In this document: positions 33,067 to 36,143 of the stretch, piece by piece | Layout: each line of letters opens with the position of its first letter | How positions within the stretch are numbered: position 1 is the first letter of the stretch | NCBI GenBank assembly: GCA_040394255.1 | Contig: JBEBSP010000003.1 | Span: forward strand, 1 to 36,143 | Length of the DNA: 36,143 bases | Direction: 5' to 3' | Origin: Agaricicola taiwanensis_A | GTDB lineage: Bacteria; Pseudomonadota; Alphaproteobacteria; Rhizobiales; Methylopilaceae | Position numbers and translations under genes: made by a program | Notes under the pieces: generated by a model | The model's database searches: none | What the model was told of the DNA's origin: nothing | What the model saw: the letters and a program-made list of their open reading frames with translations, nothing else

Positions 33067-33948
33067 TCATTCCGCGGCGATGGCCGCCTCCGACAGGTTG
33101 TCGAGGCTCGCGACGATGTGGTCGGCGAGGGCGTCCGTCAGCGCGCAGGCTGCGTGGACATTCTTGAGCAGCGCGATCTTGATCGACGGCAGGGGAGGAA
33201 AACCGTCCGATGGCCCCAGGATGCGCATGCCCGGCCTTATGGCTGATTCCGGCAGCACCGAAACCGCCAGCCCGGCGAGGACCGCCGCGCCGACCGCGGT
33301 CGAGTTCCAGCTCGCATAGAGCACGCGGTATCCACGCCCCACCGCGTCGAGCCGCTCGAAGGCCGCGCGCCGCCAGTTGCAGGTCGGCCGTCCCAGCGCC
33401 AGTGGCAGGGTGTCTTCCTCATGCACCATGGAATTGGAGGCGGTGACCCAGAGCAGTTGCTCCTGCCGCACGATGGTGGCCGGTCCGCGCCGGTCGGTGT
33501 GGGTGACGATGGCCAGATCCAGCCCGCCGCCGTTGAGGGACGCCACGAGATTGGGTGTCGGCTCGCAGACGACCGTGACCTCGACCTTCGGGTTCGAGCG
33601 GCTGAAACGGGCGAGGATTTCCGGCAGGTAGCGGTCGGCGTAATCATCGGGCAGGCCGAGCCGCACGTGCCCCGCGAGATCCACATCGGCCAGGGCGCTG
33701 AGCGCCTCGCCGGAGAGCTTGACGATGCGGCGGGCATAATCGAGCAGCCGTTCGCCATCTTCCGTCAGCCGGCTCTGGCGGCCCTCGCGGACGAAGATCG
33801 GTTTGTCCAGGCGTTCTTCCAGGCGCTTCATCTGCATGGACACGGCCGATTGCGTCTTGTGGACGATGTCGGCTGCGCGGGTGAAGGAGCCGGTGTCGGC
33901 GATGGCCACGAAGGTGCGGAGTTGATCGACGTCGAGAAGTGCGGGCAT
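33067..33948 (-). CDS. LysR-type transcriptional regulator
   Basis: A 293-residue LTTR. The winged helix-turn-helix spans about residues 6-65 (LDVDQLRTFVAIADTGSFT, then KTQSAVSMQMKRLEE as the recognition helix), followed by a linker helix and an effector-binding domain. It lies on the same strand as the cluster, just before the SDR gene, and a LysR-type palindrome abuts its own start at 33961-33977. I infer autoregulation and control of the cluster, with a pathway compound as likely inducer. This arrangement differs from the common divergent pairing of LysR and target. Confidence 0.93.
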   Translation of the reverse strand: MPALLDVDQLRTFVAIADTGSFTRAADIVHKTQSAVSMQMKRLEERLDKPIFVREGRQSRLTEDGERLLDYARRIVKLSGEALSALADVDLAGHVRLGLPDDYADRYLPEILARFSRSNPKVEVTVVCEPTPNLVASLNGGGLDLAIVTHTDRRGPATIVRQEQLLWVTASNSMVHEEDTLPLALGRPTCNWRRAAFERLDAVGRGYRVLYASWNSTAVGAAVLAGLAVSVLPESAIRPGMRILGPSDGFPPLPSIKIALLKNVHAACALTDALADHIVASLDNLSEAAIAAE

Positions 33949-33960
33949 GCCAGATAATCC

Positions 33961-33977
33961 ATCACTGATGGTGATGC
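33961..33977. promoter_or_regulatory. LysR-type T-N11-A palindrome upstream of the LysR gene
   Basis: CATCACTGATGGTGATG has 6-base perfect arms and contains TCAC-N5-GTGA, an exact T-N11-A box (T at 33963, A at 33975). It lies 12 bases before the LysR ATG in an A/T-rich divergent spacer shared with the DUF1127 gene. It is a good candidate for the regulator's own site; binding is not shown. Confidence 0.5.
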
Positions 33978-34115
33978 GTCACATTAAAACTATTCGCTTA
34001 TATTATCAATCGCCCTGGCCTATGTTCACAGCACGTCGAAATCGCACCGACAAGGGATGCCACGGACACCGGGTTCGGGGCACGCGGGCGCTCGTCGATA
34101 CAGTGGAGAAGGCCA

Positions 34116-34481
34116 ATGTCGCATGATCTTTCCAAGCACGCCCATGTCACTCCGTTCGCGGCGCTGACGGCCCGCGCCCGCGATCTGGCCCTTCTCGTGA
34201 AATCCGCCGCCCGCGCCTGGGCGAACCGCCGTGAGGCCATGACCGTGCTCGCCCGGATGGATCAGCGCATGCTTCAGGACATCGGCCTGACCTCCGCCGA
34301 CATCCACTCGGCGCTTGCGGAGCCGGTCTGGTCGGACCCGACCGTGCGCCTGAGGCTGCTCGCGGTCGAGCGCCGCGCCGCCGCCCGCGCCACGGCGCAT
34401 GAACAGGCCGAGGTGCATGGGCAAGCCATGCGCGAGGCCGGTGAAAAACAGGCCGGATACGATCTGAAGATTGCTTGCTAG
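34116..34481 (+). CDS. DUF1127 domain small protein
   Basis: A 121-residue basic protein with the DUF1127 core LARMDQRMLQDIGLTSADIHSAL at about residues 45-67, a domain found in short proteins of alphaproteobacteria. Some family members bind RNA or affect phosphate and carbon metabolism in Agrobacterium (from memory). The N-terminal ALTARARDLALLVKSAARAWANRR and the C-terminal arginine-rich helix are extensions of the core, which makes this longer than the typical 40-70 residue members. GGAGAAGG precedes the ATG. It is divergent from the LysR gene and ends before a strong bidirectional terminator. Confidence 0.83.
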   Translation: MSHDLSKHAHVTPFAALTARARDLALLVKSAARAWANRREAMTVLARMDQRMLQDIGLTSADIHSALAEPVWSDPTVRLRLLAVERRAAARATAHEQAEVHGQAMREAGEKQAGYDLKIAC

Positions 34482-34507
34482 CCCTTAAGGGTGGCAACAC
34501 AAGGACG

Positions 34508-34539
34508 ACGGCTGTCGCTTCCAGGCGGCAGCCGTTTTT
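34508..34539 (+). terminator. Rho-independent terminator between convergent DUF1127 and IalB genes
   Basis: An 11-base-pair stem (34508-34518 with 34525-34535, one G-T pair) with loop TTCCAG is followed by TTTT at 34536-34539. It terminates the plus-strand DUF1127 transcript. The minus side lacks a matching T-run, so the IalB gene may end otherwise. Confidence 0.85.
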
Positions 34540-34546
34540 GCATGGC

Positions 34547-35083
34547 TTACTGCAGCGCGTCGAAGCCGGGTCCGAAGCCGTCGAGCGAGACCGGGATGCC
34601 GATTCCCTCTTCCGGCGTCTGGAAGATGATGAAGGTCGCCTGCTTGCCGCTCTTGAGCTTGCCGAGCAGGTCGTCGTCCATGACCACTTCCGCGACGCAG
34701 CCGTTGGGCAGGCAGCGCACGAAGCCGGCGCGGCCGACATCGGCGTTGTCGATCTTGAGGCCGAGCCCGGCGGGCAGCAGCACGCCCAGCGGCGCCAGCA
34801 CGCGCATCAGCCGCGACTGGTTGTCGGCGGTCTTGAGCACGATGGCGGTCAGGCCGACGTTGGGCCGGTCTTCCGCCGTCACGTTCTGGACGAGGGCGCA
34901 CTGCTCCTTCTGGGCGCCGGGCGGCGTGTCGCAGCGCATCTGCCAGTCGCCGTGCTCGCCCTTCACGGTTCCCTGCGCGGCGGCCGGATAGAATGCGGCC
35001 GTCGGGCCGCCCACGAGGGTGATGCCGAGGGCGAGGGCGAGGGCCAGCGGCGGAGCGCGGCGGGGCGTTGAGGCGAGCGGCAC
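34547..35083 (-). CDS. IalB-family (invasion associated locus B) exported protein
   Basis: A 178-residue predicted exported protein of the IalB family, which is widespread in Hyphomicrobiales and includes the Bartonella protein that aids erythrocyte entry. Non-pathogens carry it too, so pathogenicity is not implied. A hydrophobic leader (PPLALALALGITLVGGPTAA) and AAAQG suggest cleavage near residue 37. The mature core has W47, then C51, C62, C124 and C129 (FVRCLPNGC), the conserved cysteines likely to form disulfides. Start GTG at 35081-35083, since no ATG is available at this position. It converges with DUF1127. Confidence 0.87.
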   Translation of the reverse strand: MPLASTPRRAPPLALALALGITLVGGPTAAFYPAAAQGTVKGEHGDWQMRCDTPPGAQKEQCALVQNVTAEDRPNVGLTAIVLKTADNQSRLMRVLAPLGVLLPAGLGLKIDNADVGRAGFVRCLPNGCVAEVVMDDDLLGKLKSGKQATFIIFQTPEEGIGIPVSLDGFGPGFDALQ

Positions 35084-35328
35084 GGGCAGTCACTCCGGAA
35101 TGTGATTGACCGCGATGATCTGCGATCCAATTTGGGCCTAACAGAGACCTCGTCCCTGTCAAGGGTGCGCTGCCGCCATGACGGGCCATTCGTTTCGCGC
35201 CCATATGCCGCACGGGATGGCGACAGCCTCGCCGTTGCGGCTTTCCGCCCTTTATGTTTGAACGACGAGGTGCGCGATCGTCCCTCGGCGGTCGTGCTTT
35301 GTATCCTATTCAGGAGAGCGACCCGGAC
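35084..35328. other. Divergent spacer between IalB and coxB
   Basis: A 245-base spacer between the IalB gene and coxB. TTGACA on the minus strand (35162-35157) could serve the IalB gene but no good -10 lies at the right distance. AGGAG at about 35311 precedes the coxB ATG by some 13 bases. I see no ORF, RNA or repeat. Confidence 0.4.
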
Positions 35329-36143
35329 ATGCTGATCCGCTTCAGCCTCATCGTTCTTGGCGCCATGGCCGCGCTGACCGCCCCCGCGGCTGCCGCCTTC
35401 GGTCAGCCCATACCCTGGCAGATCAACTTCCAGGAAGCCGTCACGTCGGTCGCCAACGAGATGCACCGCTTCCACCTGCTGCTGCTGGTCATCATCACGG
35501 CGGTGACCCTGTTCGTGCTTCTGCTTCTGGTGATCGTGGTGGTGCGCTACAATTCACGCGCGAACCCGACCCCGTCGCGCACGACTCACAACACCCTGAT
35601 CGAGGTCGTCTGGACCGTGGCGCCGGTCATGATCCTGGTCGTGATCGCGATCCCGTCCTTCCAGCTGCTCTATGCGCAGTACGATGTGCCGGAAGCGGAC
35701 CTGACCATCAAGGCGACGGGCCATCAGTGGTACTGGAACTACGAGTATCAGGCCGGAGCCCAGACCGCCCAGCAGAACGCTCAGGGTGACGTGGTCCAGG
35801 AAGGCGCCGCCAACGAAGCCGGCCAGCAGGTCGCCGAAGGCGCCGAGACCGTCGAGATCGCCTTTGATTCGACCATGATCCCCGACAAGGATCTGAAGGA
35901 AGGCCAGCCGCGCCTTCTCGCCGTCGACAACGAGGTCGTGGTGCCGGTGAACAAGGTCGTGCGCGTCCTGGTGACGGCGGGCGACGTGATCCACGCCTTC
36001 GCGGTGCCGTCGTTCGGCATCAAGACGGACGCGGTGCCCGGCCGCCTGAACGAGACCTGGTTCAAGGCCGAGCGCGAGGGCGTCTACTACGGCCAGTGCT
36101 CGGAGCTGTGCGGCAAGGATCACGCCTTCATGCCGATCGCGGT
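35329..36143 (+). CDS. coxB: Cytochrome c oxidase subunit II, C-terminus cut by window edge
   Basis: Takes electrons from cytochrome c at the CuA centre of aa3-type oxidase. 271 residues are present. A signal-like leader ends AAAAFGQP near 25, two transmembrane segments lie at about 49-72 and 92-115, then GHQWYW (131-136). The CuA ligands H222, C257, E259, C261, H265 and M268 are all present (CSELCGKDHAFM). Between the QWYWNYEY strand and the conserved AFDSTMIPD lies an insertion, about residues 141-175, rich in Q, A, E and G that I do not recall in ordinary alphaproteobacterial CoxB. The frame is open to the right edge, where subunit I would be expected. Confidence 0.96.
   Translation, partial: MLIRFSLIVLGAMAALTAPAAAAFGQPIPWQINFQEAVTSVANEMHRFHLLLLVIITAVTLFVLLLLVIVVVRYNSRANPTPSRTTHNTLIEVVWTVAPVMILVVIAIPSFQLLYAQYDVPEADLTIKATGHQWYWNYEYQAGAQTAQQNAQGDVVQEGAANEAGQQVAEGAETVEIAFDSTMIPDKDLKEGQPRLLAVDNEVVVPVNKVVRVLVTAGDVIHAFAVPSFGIKTDAVPGRLNETWFKAEREGVYYGQCSELCGKDHAFMPIA

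Noticed and set aside
35157..35162. Minus-strand TTGACA as a firm IalB promoter
   Set aside because: The best -10 candidate is only about 15 bases downstream and matches poorly, so I left it as a remark in the spacer entry.

Overview
The window is high-GC DNA (roughly two thirds G+C by eye), almost fully coding, with the gene families and neighbourhoods of an alphaproteobacterium, probably Hyphomicrobiales (Rhizobiales)-like. The markers are small alphaproteobacterial families (DUF2093, DUF4170, DUF6101, DUF6314, an IalB protein, a DUF1127 protein), a plant-type GshA near ubiA and rsmE, and an aa3-type CoxB. The species assignment is inference. I saw no rRNA, tRNA, transposase, prophage or CRISPR array.

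Layout. 1-4122 (minus): ileS (cut by the left edge), ribF and a MaoC-type hydratase. 4350-5743 (plus): an orphan cheY-cheZ pair and a DUF2093 gene. 5765-9853 (minus): a tight lipid A/Kdo block, read as inositol-phosphatase-like gene, DUF4170, DUF374 acyltransferase, waaA, lpxK. 10164-12970: DUF6101 (plus), converging on a methyltransferase, a DUF6314 gene and ubiA (minus). 13189-18451 (plus): MltB-type lytic transglycosylase, rsmE, two tandem L,D-transpeptidases, gshA and a small P-loop ATPase. 18448-32885 (minus): a 14-gene accessory catabolic and uptake cluster, with a LysR gene just upstream (33067-33948). 34116-36143: DUF1127 (plus), IalB (minus) and coxB (plus, cut by the right edge).

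The accessory cluster is the most distinctive part. In transcription order it has an SDR dehydrogenase, HyuA-like and HyuB-like subunits of the ATP-dependent hydantoinase/oxoprolinase/carboxylase superfamily, a 130-residue SCP2-like protein translationally coupled to HyuB, an alpha/beta hydrolase, an extended-SDR epimerase/dehydratase, two paralogous periplasmic binding proteins, a complete LivHMGF-type ABC transporter, an isochorismatase-fold protein whose catalytic cysteine is replaced by valine, and a beta-hydroxyacid dehydrogenase. The reading I favour is import of a small amide, lactam or oxo-acid-like compound, ATP-dependent ring opening or carboxylation, then hydrolysis and two oxidations. 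The substrate cannot be read from sequence. ATGA overlaps, 8-base overlaps and gaps of 2-31 bases join most of the genes. The two larger gaps, after each binding-protein gene, hold strong GC hairpins that could set different transcript levels.

Other points of interest are a Q/A/E/G-rich insertion in the CuA domain of CoxB, a LysR-type T-N11-A palindrome directly upstream of the LysR gene, and two intergenic palindromic repeat elements resembling dispersed repeats of Hyphomicrobiales.
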